In this document: positions 1 through 7,916 of the stretch, piece by piece
How the letters are laid out: the number at the start of each line of letters is the position of its first letter
How positions within the stretch are numbered: the first letter of the stretch is position 1
Assembly: GCA_963668605.1 (NCBI GenBank)
Contig: OY764903.1
Location: 4,402,001 to 4,466,000, forward strand
Source of the DNA: G963668605 sp963668605
GTDB taxonomy: Bacteria; Acidobacteriota; Terriglobia; Bryobacterales; Bryobacteraceae
Reading direction: 5' to 3'
DNA: 64,000 bases
The notes under the pieces: generated by a model
What the model was told of the DNA's origin: nothing
The model's database searches: none
The model's input: the letters and a program-made list of their open reading frames with translations, nothing else
Made by a program: the position numbers and the translations under genes

Positions 1-3000
1 CCGCGGCCACTGTGCCGACGCCGACTTCGGCCACGAGTTTGACCGAGATGCGCGCCTCGGGGTTAACGTTCTTCAAATCGTAGATGAGCTGTGCCAGATC
101 TTCGATGGAATAGATGTCGTGGTGCGGCGGCGGCGAAACCAAGCCGACGCCGGGGATGGAATGCCGCACCTTTGCGATCACGGCGTCCACTTTATGGCCG
201 GGCAGTTGGCCGCCCTCGCCAGGCTTGGCGCCCTGTGCGATCTTGATCTGCAATTCGTCGGCGTTGACCATATAGTTCGTGGTCACGCCGAAGCGGCCGG
301 AAGCCACCTGTTTGACGGAACTGCGCCGCGAATCGCCGTTGGCGTCTGGCGAAAAGCGCTCTTCGTCCTCGCCGCCTTCGCCCGTATTAGAACGGCCGCC
401 CATGCGGTTCATCGCGATCGCCAGCGTCTCATGCGCCTCTTTGCTGATCGAGCCGTAGGACATGGCCCCGGTCGCGAAGCGCTTGACGATCTCCTTGGCC
501 GGTTCCACTTCATCGATCGGTACAGCGCGCATGCCTTTGCGGAACTCCAACAGGCCGCGTAGCGTGAACAACGTGCGGCTCTGGTCGTTGAGCAGTTCGG
601 TGTACTCTTTGAAAGTCTTGTAGTTCGACTGGCGCACCGCGTGCTGCAGCTTCGAGATCGTCAGCGGATTGATCATATGCTGCTCGCCGCGTGAACGGAA
701 CTGATAGTTTCCACCCGGCTGAAGTTCGGTCTCCGCGCCGGTGAGCGGACGGAAAGCGTGGGCGTGTTTCAGTTGGGCCTCGCGAGCGAGCACATCGAGG
801 CCGACGCCTTCGATGCGCGAAGCAGTGCCGGTGAAGTACTTATCGATCAGCGCGCGGTTCAGTCCGATGGCTTCGAAGATCTGTGCGCCACGGTAGCTTT
901 GCAGCGTCGAGATGCCCATCTTCGAGAAGACCTTAAGCAGCCCCTTGTTGACGGCTTTTTTATAATTCTTCAGCGCTGTCTCGAAAGTGACGCCGGCCGG
1001 CAGGTAGCCGCGATTCGCCATCTCCTCGATCGTTTCAATCGCGAGGTACGGGTTCACAGCGCTGGCGCCATAGCCGATCAGCAGGCAGTAGTGCATCACC
1101 TCGCGCGGTTCGCCGGATTCGACGACCAGCGCGACCTGAGTGCGCGATTCTTCGCGCACGAGGTGGTTGTGTACGGCGGTCAACGCGAGCAGGCTAGGGA
1201 TCGGCGCGTAGTCTTTATCGATACCGCGGTCGGAAAGAATCAGGATGCTGTAGCCCGATTGAATCGCGAGCGAGGCCCGGCGGCACAGCCCGACGAGAGC
1301 ACGTTCGAGTCCCTCCTCGCCTTCGTCGACGCGGAACATCATCGGCAACGTGGTGGCAAGAAAATCTCCCCAGGAAACGCGGCGCATCTTTTCGAGGTCG
1401 CGGTTCGTCAGGATCGGATGCGGCAGTTTCAGCGTGTGGCAGTGCTGCGGCGTCTCGTCGAGAATGTTGCGCTCCGTGCCAATGTAGCTGGTGAGCGACA
1501 TGACCATCTCTTCGCGGATCGGATCGATCGGCGGATTTGTCACCTGCGCAAACAACTGCTTGAAGTAATGGAACAGCGGCTGTGGCTTGTCTGATAGACA
1601 GGCCAGCGGTGTGTCGACACCCATCGATCCGATCGGCTCCATGCCGCTGGCGGCCATAGGCGTCAGAATCATGCGAAGCTCTTCGTCCGTATAGCCGAAG
1701 GCCCGCTGGCGTTGCAGAATGTCGTCGGGGTGGAAGCCGGACACACGCGACGGCTCGGGAAGCATATCGAGCGTGATCTGGTTTTCCTTGATCCACTGCC
1801 CGTACGGCTGGCGGGCGGCGAGTTTGCTCTTCACCTCTTCGTCGGGGATGATGCGGCCCTGTGTGAGGTCGGCCAACAGCATTTTGCCTGGTTGCAGGCG
1901 GCCCTTGAACTTCACGTCCTCCGGTCTGATCGGCAGGACGCCGGATTCCGAAGACATGATCAGCAGGTTGTCGTTCGTTACCAGATAGCGTGCCGGGCGC
2001 AGGCCGTTGCGGTCGAGCGTCGCGCCGATCACGCGTCCATCGGTGAAGGCCACCGACGCCGGTCCGTCCCACGGCTCCATCAGCGAGGCGTGGAATTCGT
2101 AAAACGCCTTCTTCTCGGCAGCCATCGTGGAATCGGCATCCCATGCTTCGGGAATCAGCATCGCCATGACGTGCGGCAGGCTGCGCCCGGACATGCACAG
2201 CAGTTCCACCGCATTGTCGAGCGAAGCCGAATCGCTGCCGTTTGGCTGGATCACAGGAAAGAGCTTTTTCAGATCGTCGCCGAAGAGTTCAGAACGCAGC
2301 ACGGATTGGCGCGCATGCATCCAGTTCTTGTTGCCCTTGAGCGTATTGATCTCGCCGTTGTGGCAGATGTAGCGGAAGGGATGTGCGAGTTGCCAGGTAG
2401 GGAAGGTATTGGTCGAGAAACGCTGATGCACCAGGCACAGCGCGCTGACGGCATCCGGATCGGAGAGTTCGCGATAGAACGAGGAGATCTGCGGCGCGAG
2501 CAAAAGTCCCTTATATATGATCGTGCGCGACGACATGGAGGGAATGTAAAAGAAGCCCTTGTCCTTCATGTCGGAATTGAAGATTTCCGATTCAGCACGC
2601 TTGCGGACGATGTAGAGTTTGCGCTCCAGTTCGTCCTGGCTCATACCCTGGCCGCCACGGATGAAGATCTGTTCGATGTAGGGTTGCGAGGCGCGCGCGA
2701 CACGCCCGATGGCGTCGACGTTGATCGGCGTGTCGCGCCAGCCAATCACGCTGAGTCCCTCTTCTTGCGCGATGCGTTCGATGATGCCTTCGCAATTCAG
2801 GCGCGGCTGCGGTTCCACCGGCAGGAAGACCATGCCGATGCCGTACTCGCCCTCTGGCGGCAGCGTGAATCCCAGTTTGGTGCACTGCTTCTCGAAAAAC
2901 TTGTGCGGAATCTGGATCAGAATTCCGGCGCCGTCGCCCGTTTTCGGATCGCAGCCGCATGCGCCGCGATGCGTCAGATTGATCAGAATCTGAATGCCTT

Positions 3001-3133
3001 TTTGGATGATGTCGTGCGACTTTTCACCCTTGAAGTTGACCACGAACCCTATACCGCAGGCGTCACGTTCGTTACTGGGATCATACAAGCCCTGACGCTC
3101 GGGCAAACCGTGGGGGACACTAATCTCGTTCAT
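1..3133 (-). CDS. gltB: Glutamate synthase large subunit, 3' end missing (cut by window edge)
   Basis: This is the large (GltB-type) subunit of glutamate synthase, which makes two glutamates from glutamine and 2-oxoglutarate in the cytoplasm. The reading frame stays open from the ATG at 3133 to base 1, about 1,044 codons of the usual ~1,500. The N-terminus reads MNEISVPHGL and then DACGIGFVVNFKG; the Cys of ACGIGF is the Ntn-type glutaminase nucleophile, so about 21 residues are removed by processing. The last visible residues, KLVAEVGVGTVAAG, match the start of the FMN-domain segment that precedes the Fe-S cluster cysteines. An AAGGTG ribosome site lies five bases before the ATG. The gene is divergent from a LysR gene, like gltA/gltC of Bacillus. 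The identification is firm; the rest of the gene lies outside the window. Confidence 0.95.
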   Translation of the reverse strand, partial: MNEISVPHGLPERQGLYDPSNERDACGIGFVVNFKGEKSHDIIQKGIQILINLTHRGACGCDPKTGDGAGILIQIPHKFFEKQCTKLGFTLPPEGEYGIGMVFLPVEPQPRLNCEGIIERIAQEEGLSVIGWRDTPINVDAIGRVARASQPYIEQIFIRGGQGMSQDELERKLYIVRKRAESEIFNSDMKDKGFFYIPSMSSRTIIYKGLLLAPQISSFYRELSDPDAVSALCLVHQRFSTNTFPTWQLAHPFRYICHNGEINTLKGNKNWMHARQSVLRSELFGDDLKKLFPVIQPNGSDSASLDNAVELLCMSGRSLPHVMAMLIPEAWDADSTMAAEKKAFYEFHASLMEPWDGPASVAFTDGRVIGATLDRNGLRPARYLVTNDNLLIMSSESGVLPIRPEDVKFKGRLQPGKMLLADLTQGRIIPDEEVKSKLAARQPYGQWIKENQITLDMLPEPSRVSGFHPDDILQRQRAFGYTDEELRMILTPMAASGMEPIGSMGVDTPLACLSDKPQPLFHYFKQLFAQVTNPPIDPIREEMVMSLTSYIGTERNILDETPQHCHTLKLPHPILTNRDLEKMRRVSWGDFLATTLPMMFRVDEGEEGLERALVGLCRRASLAIQSGYSILILSDRGIDKDYAPIPSLLALTAVHNHLVREESRTQVALVVESGEPREVMHYCLLIGYGASAVNPYLAIETIEEMANRGYLPAGVTFETALKNYKKAVNKGLLKVFSKMGISTLQSYRGAQIFEAIGLNRALIDKYFTGTASRIEGVGLDVLAREAQLKHAHAFRPLTGAETELQPGGNYQFRSRGEQHMINPLTISKLQHAVRQSNYKTFKEYTELLNDQSRTLFTLRGLLEFRKGMRAVPIDEVEPAKEIVKRFATGAMSYGSISKEAHETLAIAMNRMGGRSNTGEGGEDEERFSPDANGDSRRSSVKQVASGRFGVTTNYMVNADELQIKIAQGAKPGEGGQLPGHKVDAVIAKVRHSIPGVGLVSPPPHHDIYSIEDLAQLIYDLKNVNPEARISVKLVAEVGVGTVAA

Positions 3134-3156
3134 CGGGACACCTTCGTATACCCGGA

Positions 3157-3184
3157 AGTATAGCACTACTACACAATTAGTCAA
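3157..3184 (-). promoter_or_regulatory. Sigma70-type promoter of gltB
   Basis: Read on the minus strand, a TTGACT -35 box (3179-3184) is followed by a 16-base spacer and a TATACT -10 box (3157-3162). This places the transcript start near 3150, about 17 bases before the gltB ATG. It is the best sigma70 match in the divergent gltB/lysR gap. Confidence 0.7.
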
Positions 3185-3212
3185 ATAGAATTTATCGATC
3201 TTGAAGATTAGA

Positions 3213-3226
3213 CTATCTTATGATAG
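3213..3226. promoter_or_regulatory. Putative LysR recognition palindrome between gltB and lysR
   Basis: CTATC-TTAT-GATAG is a perfect 5-bp inverted repeat with a 4-base spacer. Its centre is about 70 bases upstream of the predicted gltB transcript start, which is where LysR-family activators usually place their high-affinity recognition site. It lies 10 bases upstream of the preferred lysR start, so it could also serve autorepression. The role is inferred from position only. Confidence 0.45.
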
Positions 3227-3236
3227 AATTGCGCTT

Positions 3237-4148
3237 GTGGCGTTCTCGCAACTTAAGCTTTTCAAAGACATAGCGCAAAATCGAAGCGTTTCCCGGGGCG
3301 CGGCGGCTAATGGAATCAGCCAATCGGCCGCCAGCCAGCAGATCCAGGAGCTGGAAAAGTCCATGGACGTAACGCTGTTTGACCGAACGACACGGCCACT
3401 GACTCTCACACCGGCGGGCCGCCTCTACTTCGACCTGTGCCGGGACGTATTGCGGCGCAATGAGGAGTTTATGGTCGTGTTGGGCCAGTTGCGCAAGGAT
3501 CAAGGTGGCGCGGTGCGCGTGGCCTCGATCTACTCTGTCGGCATTGCGGACATGGCGCGGCTGGAGGCCGACTTCGCCATGCTCTTCCCGGACGCCCGTC
3601 TCCGGGTAGAGTATCTGCGTCCGGAAAAGGTGCTGGAAGCGGTGCTCACCGAACACGCCGATCTTGGTCTGATCAGCTATCCGGAAGTGAGCAAGGAGAT
3701 CGCCGTCGTCCCGTGGCGCGAAGAGGAGATGGTGGTCGCCGCAGCCCCGGCGCATCCGCTCGCAGCCCGCGAGCGGATCTCTGCAAAAGATCTCGACGGC
3801 GTCGAATTCATCGGCTTCGATGAAGATCTGCCGATCGCGCAAGAGGTGGACCGGTTTTTGCGCGCGCAAGGCGCACAGGTGCATCGCGTGATGCACTTCG
3901 ACGTGATTCAGATGGTGAAGGAAGCGGTCGCGCTGGGTCCGGGCGTGAGCATCGTGCCTCGACGCATTCTCAAGGCCGAGATCGCGCAGGGCCGCCTGGT
4001 AGCGATCACATTGGAGGCTCCGGGGCTCGTGAGGCCGGTCGGCATCATCCACCGGCGCCGCAAGAAATTCAATCGCGCCACGGAATCTTTCCTGAAACTG
4101 CTTCTGGAGACGCACGAAACACCGGCAATTGTACTATCGTCAAAGTAG
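3237..4148 (+). CDS. LysR-family transcriptional regulator, candidate regulator of gltB
   Basis: A DNA-binding regulator of about 303 residues, the usual LysR length. The N-terminal winged helix-turn-helix is clear (FSQLKLFKDIAQNRSVSRGA, then SQSAASQQIQELEKSMDVTLFDRT), followed by a LysR substrate-binding domain from about residue 90. The frame is open from a TTG at 3201. The GTG at 3237 is preferred because the conserved HTH begins immediately after it and because the longer start would put the CTATCTTATGATAG palindrome inside the coding sequence. Divergence from gltB suggests a GltC-like activator, but the effector and the target cannot be proved from sequence. Confidence 0.9.
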   Translation: MAFSQLKLFKDIAQNRSVSRGAAANGISQSAASQQIQELEKSMDVTLFDRTTRPLTLTPAGRLYFDLCRDVLRRNEEFMVVLGQLRKDQGGAVRVASIYSVGIADMARLEADFAMLFPDARLRVEYLRPEKVLEAVLTEHADLGLISYPEVSKEIAVVPWREEEMVVAAAPAHPLAARERISAKDLDGVEFIGFDEDLPIAQEVDRFLRAQGAQVHRVMHFDVIQMVKEAVALGPGVSIVPRRILKAEIAQGRLVAITLEAPGLVRPVGIIHRRRKKFNRATESFLKLLLETHETPAIVLSSK

Positions 4149-4169
4149 TAATTGGAGGAAAGTACGTAA

Positions 4170-5030
4170 ATGCGTCTAAAACCATCTGTTCTTGCTCTTG
4201 CTCTAGCCGCTCTGGCCGCCGGGCCAATGGCGGCTGCCACCGTCAGCCAGCGCGCCCGGATCATCGGTGGCTCGGGCGACGGCCAATGCACCGTAAAGGT
4301 GGATGTGGATGACGTCGCCGAAATCGAGGTACGCGGCGATATGGGTTACATTCGGAACCTGAGCGGCCAACCGGGCCGCTGGGTGATGCTCGAATGTACA
4401 CAGGCCATTCCGCGAAACCCAATTGACTTCCGCTTCCGCGGAGTCGATGGACGCGGCCGTGTCGAATTGATCCGCGATCCGCGCAATAGCGGCGGGTCTG
4501 CGGTTGTGCGCATCCAGGATACCAAAGGCGGCCGCGAAGAATACCATTTCAAGTTGGAGTGGCGCGGCGGCGATAGCAACTGGGGCGGCAACAATAACCG
4601 CGGAAACAATGACAGCGGCAATTGGGGCGGCAACAGCGGCAAGCGGATCGACAACAACAACAGGGGCAACATCGGAGGCGGCGATAGATGGAATGACGAG
4701 GTGAATTTTTCCGGCCGCGGCAACGGTACAATTGCACGCAGCGGCGAATCGCCGCGCCGGATCCGCACTTGCGTTGTCACGATCAGCCGGCAAGGCAGGG
4801 TCAGCGCCGAGTTCAATGCCGACAACTTTGGCCGCGTCAACTTTACCGGCACGCTGACCAGTTCGTCGAACTACAACATCACGGCCGATATGCGTGGCGG
4901 CGACAACAGTGCGATACGCGGCGTCATGAACATCACCATCGACGGGAGCAGGCGCGTCACCCGTGTAAGCATGGACGGCGTCACTGTCGGTCGTGAACGC
5001 GACCGCCTTCGCGTGGAGTGGCAGAACTAA
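4170..5030 (+). CDS. Secreted Gly/Asn-rich hypothetical protein
   Basis: A 286-residue protein that I do not recognise. It starts with a Sec-type signal peptide (MRLKPSVLALALAALAAGPMAAA) and has a strong ribosome site, GGAGGAAA, before the ATG. Residues ~30-130 form a globular segment with two cysteines. A low-complexity stretch rich in Gly, Asn, Trp and Arg follows (residues ~133-175), then a second beta-rich segment. The layout suggests two beta domains joined by a flexible linker, acting in the periplasm or outside the cell. It lies 21 bases after lysR on the same strand and could be co-transcribed with it. Confidence 0.75.
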   Translation: MRLKPSVLALALAALAAGPMAAATVSQRARIIGGSGDGQCTVKVDVDDVAEIEVRGDMGYIRNLSGQPGRWVMLECTQAIPRNPIDFRFRGVDGRGRVELIRDPRNSGGSAVVRIQDTKGGREEYHFKLEWRGGDSNWGGNNNRGNNDSGNWGGNSGKRIDNNNRGNIGGGDRWNDEVNFSGRGNGTIARSGESPRRIRTCVVTISRQGRVSAEFNADNFGRVNFTGTLTSSSNYNITADMRGGDNSAIRGVMNITIDGSRRVTRVSMDGVTVGRERDRLRVEWQN

Positions 5031-5034
5031 CCGC

Positions 5035-5964
5035 TCAGGCGAGCGATCGAAAATACTGGTACGTCGCGCGCAGGCCTTCGTCGAGGGCGACGCGCGGCTC
5101 CCAGCCGAGCAAAGTGCGGGCTTTTGTGATGTCCGGACGGCGCCGCTTCGGATCATCCTGTGGCAGCGCTTGATACAGGATCGGCGCGGCGTTTCCGGTG
5201 AGGCTCTGGATTTGTTCCGCGAATTCCCGGATCGTCATTTCATTCGGATTGCCCAGGTTCACCGGATAGCGCTCGTCCGAGAGCATAAGCCGGCAAAGCC
5301 CGTCGACAAGATCGCTCACATAACAAAAGCTGCGTGTCTGCGAGCCATCGCCATAGACCGTGACCGGCTCGCTTTTTAGCGCGGCTTGGAGAAACGCGGG
5401 CACGACGCGACCGTCGCCTAGTTGCATACGCGGGCCGTAAGTGTTGAAGATCCGCGCGATGTTCGTGCGCAGGCCATGCACACGGTGATACGCCATCGTG
5501 ATCGCCTCGGCATAGCGCTTGCTTTCGTCGTAGCAGGAACGCGGGCCGACGGGATTTACGTTACCCCAGTAGGTCTCCACTTGCGGATGTTCGAGCGGGT
5601 CGCCGTAACATTCCGAGGTGGAAGTCAGCAGGAATCGCGCACCACAACGCAGCGCCACGTCGAGCATGTTGCGCGTGCCGCTCGATCCGGATTCCAGCGT
5701 CTCAATAGGATGCTCGAGGTAATCTTTCGGACTCGCCAGCGAGGCGAGATGCAGCACGCCATCGTAATGCTCTCCGCTTTCGATCGGCTGCGTCACGTCG
5801 TGAAGCCGGAACGAGAACATGGGGTTGCCTTCGAACTGCGCCAGGTTCGCCATCGAACCCGTCTGAAGGTTGTCGAGGCCGGTTACGTGGTGACCGTCGG
5901 CAAGCAGTCTGTCGCATAGATGCGAGCCGATGAAGCCCGCTGCGCCGGAGATGAGAAAGTGCAA
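5035..5964 (-). CDS. NAD-dependent epimerase/UDP-glucuronate decarboxylase-like SDR protein
   Basis: An extended short-chain dehydrogenase of about 309 residues, probably converting UDP-glucuronate to UDP-xylose for surface polysaccharide. The N-terminal Rossmann motif GAAGFIGSHL binds NAD. The catalytic Ser/Thr (LTSTSE) and the Tyr-x3-Lys pair (SCYDESKR) are present. The ARIFNTYGPRM and QTRSFCYVSDLVDG segments are typical of UDP-glucuronate decarboxylases (Uxs/ArnA-like). The start is taken as the TTG at 5964, which follows GGAGGG at a 9-base distance and begins MHFLISGAAG; a TTG at 6006 would add 14 residues with no homology. It ends four bases from the convergent secreted-protein gene. Other nucleotide-sugar epimerase activities remain possible. 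Confidence 0.88.
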   Translation of the reverse strand: MHFLISGAAGFIGSHLCDRLLADGHHVTGLDNLQTGSMANLAQFEGNPMFSFRLHDVTQPIESGEHYDGVLHLASLASPKDYLEHPIETLESGSSGTRNMLDVALRCGARFLLTSTSECYGDPLEHPQVETYWGNVNPVGPRSCYDESKRYAEAITMAYHRVHGLRTNIARIFNTYGPRMQLGDGRVVPAFLQAALKSEPVTVYGDGSQTRSFCYVSDLVDGLCRLMLSDERYPVNLGNPNEMTIREFAEQIQSLTGNAAPILYQALPQDDPKRRRPDITKARTLLGWEPRVALDEGLRATYQYFRSLA

Positions 5965-6038
5965 GCGGAAATGCCCTCCAGTGTGAATTAATTGTAGCGA
6001 AGCCAAGTCTGCCAGTTACGGCGTATTAGCCCCCTCGT

Positions 6039-7916
6039 GTGAGCGGTGTTCGAACATCCGTGTTCAGGATGCTACATTCGATCTTGGGTATGCGCGCTCC
6101 CGCTCCATTCGAGATCGTGATTTTCCTTTGCCTTCTGGGCGCATCCGCCATCGGCTTCTGGACGCGATTCGGCGTCGTTCTCGGCAGGATTCGCGGCGCG
6201 AAGCGGGATGCCAGTTTTGCGTTGCGGCCGCTCTGGCCGCGCCTGCGCAACTTCGTCCAGGAAGTTCTCTTGCAGGCCAAGGTGATCCGCGAACGGCCAC
6301 TGCCCGGACTCGCGCACGCCTTTGTTTTTTGGGGCTTCTGCGCCTTTTCCCTGGTGACGCTGAATCATCTCGCAGAGGGTCTGGGCGTGCGGTTGCTTTC
6401 GCCCGCTTCGACCTTCGGCGCCTTTTGTTTCGCAGTCGCAGCAGCCTTCGCTGTCGCGGTCAGCGTATCCATTGTGGGTCTGGCGTTCCGCCGTTTCATC
6501 GTGCGCCCGAAGTGGCTCGGCAAAAGCTCCCCCGAATCCGGGCTCATCGCGTTGCTGATTTTTCTACTCATGGCCACCTACCTGGCGGCCTTCTGGACTG
6601 GCGATGGCTCGACCGCGGAGCGCGCCCTCTGGTGGCTGCACACGTTGGCGCTACTCGCGTTCCTGCCGCTGATTCCGCACACTAAGCACCTGCACCTCGT
6701 GCTGAGTCCGGCAGCCGTGTTCCTGCGGCGTGCGACATTCAGCGAAATTCCGCCGCTCGCCGACGATGACGATTTCGGCCTCGACACGGGCAAGGACCTC
6801 ACTCAACTCGTCGCGCTGCAAGCCTACAGTTGCGTGGAGTGCGGCCGTTGCATGGAGCACTGTCCCGCGAGCAACACCGGGAAATTACTCAATCCGAAAG
6901 AGATCATTCTGGGGCTACGCGACTACATGAACGAGTTCGGGACGAAAAGCGAAGAGCCGCTCCTGGGCCGGCATCTCGCGATGGAAGCCGCCTTCCAGTG
7001 CACCACTTGTGGTGCCTGCGAGTATCAGTGTCCGGTCGGTATCCAGCATCTGCCAATGATTGTCGGATTGCGGCGCGGCGCTGTAAATACGGGCAAATGG
7101 GAGGACGGCTACGGCACCAAGCTGTTCCTGGCGTTGGAGCGCGGCGGAAACGCCCTCGGCATGCCGGCCAGCGAGCGTGGCAAGTTCATCGAAAAGCATT
7201 CGATTCCGTTTTTCGACGGCACGCAGGAGTACTGCCTGTGGCTCGGCTGCATGGGCGCCTATGATCCGCAAGGGCGCGAGATTGTGCTGGCCTTGACGAA
7301 AGTATTGCAGTATCTCGGCATCACCTATGGCGTTTTGAGGAGCGAAAAATGCTCGGGCGATGCAGCGCGCCGGTTGGGCAACGATCTGGCTTTCGGCGAA
7401 CTGGCCGAATTCAACATCGAGCAGATCCGCGCCGCCAGAGCGAAGAAGTTGCTCTCGATTTGCCCTCATTGCGTGCGCACGATTTCGGAGGACTGGAAGC
7501 AGTTCGGTGTCTCCATCCCGATCGAACATCACAGCGAACTCCTGGCCCGGCGCGTCGCCGAGTTGCCGCGCTCCACTTCCGGCGGGAAGATCGTCTTCCA
7601 TGATCCCTGCTATCTGGGGCGCTACCGCGGTGTGTACGACGAGCCCCGGCGTGTCGCGGCGCTGGCCGCCGAACTTGTGGAAGCGCCGCGCACGCGCGAA
7701 CGCTCCTTCTGCTGTGGCGCGGGAGGCGGACTCGCGTTTCTCGGCGAGGAACAAGGGACGCGCGTGAGCGCGGAACGTGCGCAAGAACTGGTCGCGACCG
7801 GCGCCGGCACGGTCGCCGCGGCCTGCCCGTTCTGCCATTCCATGTTCCGCGACGCGCTGGCCGGACAGAGCGTGCAGTTACGCGATATCGCGCAAATTGC
7901 GGCTCAGAATCTATAG
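6039..7916 (+). CDS. Membrane-bound Fe-S oxidoreductase, HdrD/EtfD-like
   Basis: A 625-residue fusion protein. The N-terminal ~240 residues contain about five membrane helices with paired histidines (LAHAFVFWGF, LVTLNHL, HTLAL, HTKHLHL), resembling the NarI-type cytochrome b fold. Two 4Fe-4S motifs follow (CVECGRCMEHCP and CTTCGACEYQCPVG). Two CCG-type cysteine domains complete it, ending HDPCYLGRYRGVY and FCCGAGGG. Proteins of this design pass electrons between electron-transfer flavoprotein or other soluble donors and membrane quinone, as in acyl-CoA oxidation; that role is inferred. The frame opens with GTG at 6039, and an ATG at 6069 is an equally good start. The last 13 bases overlap the convergent receptor gene. 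Confidence 0.85.
   Translation: MSGVRTSVFRMLHSILGMRAPAPFEIVIFLCLLGASAIGFWTRFGVVLGRIRGAKRDASFALRPLWPRLRNFVQEVLLQAKVIRERPLPGLAHAFVFWGFCAFSLVTLNHLAEGLGVRLLSPASTFGAFCFAVAAAFAVAVSVSIVGLAFRRFIVRPKWLGKSSPESGLIALLIFLLMATYLAAFWTGDGSTAERALWWLHTLALLAFLPLIPHTKHLHLVLSPAAVFLRRATFSEIPPLADDDDFGLDTGKDLTQLVALQAYSCVECGRCMEHCPASNTGKLLNPKEIILGLRDYMNEFGTKSEEPLLGRHLAMEAAFQCTTCGACEYQCPVGIQHLPMIVGLRRGAVNTGKWEDGYGTKLFLALERGGNALGMPASERGKFIEKHSIPFFDGTQEYCLWLGCMGAYDPQGREIVLALTKVLQYLGITYGVLRSEKCSGDAARRLGNDLAFGELAEFNIEQIRAARAKKLLSICPHCVRTISEDWKQFGVSIPIEHHSELLARRVAELPRSTSGGKIVFHDPCYLGRYRGVYDEPRRVAALAAELVEAPRTRERSFCCGAGGGLAFLGEEQGTRVSAERAQELVATGAGTVAAACPFCHSMFRDALAGQSVQLRDIAQIAAQNL

Noticed and set aside
758..3163. Long plus-strand open frames (278 and 483 codons) opposite gltB
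   Set aside because: They lie antisense to an uninterrupted, clearly homologous gltB frame, and their translations are Arg/His/Asp-rich low-homology text typical of shadow frames in GC-rich genes.
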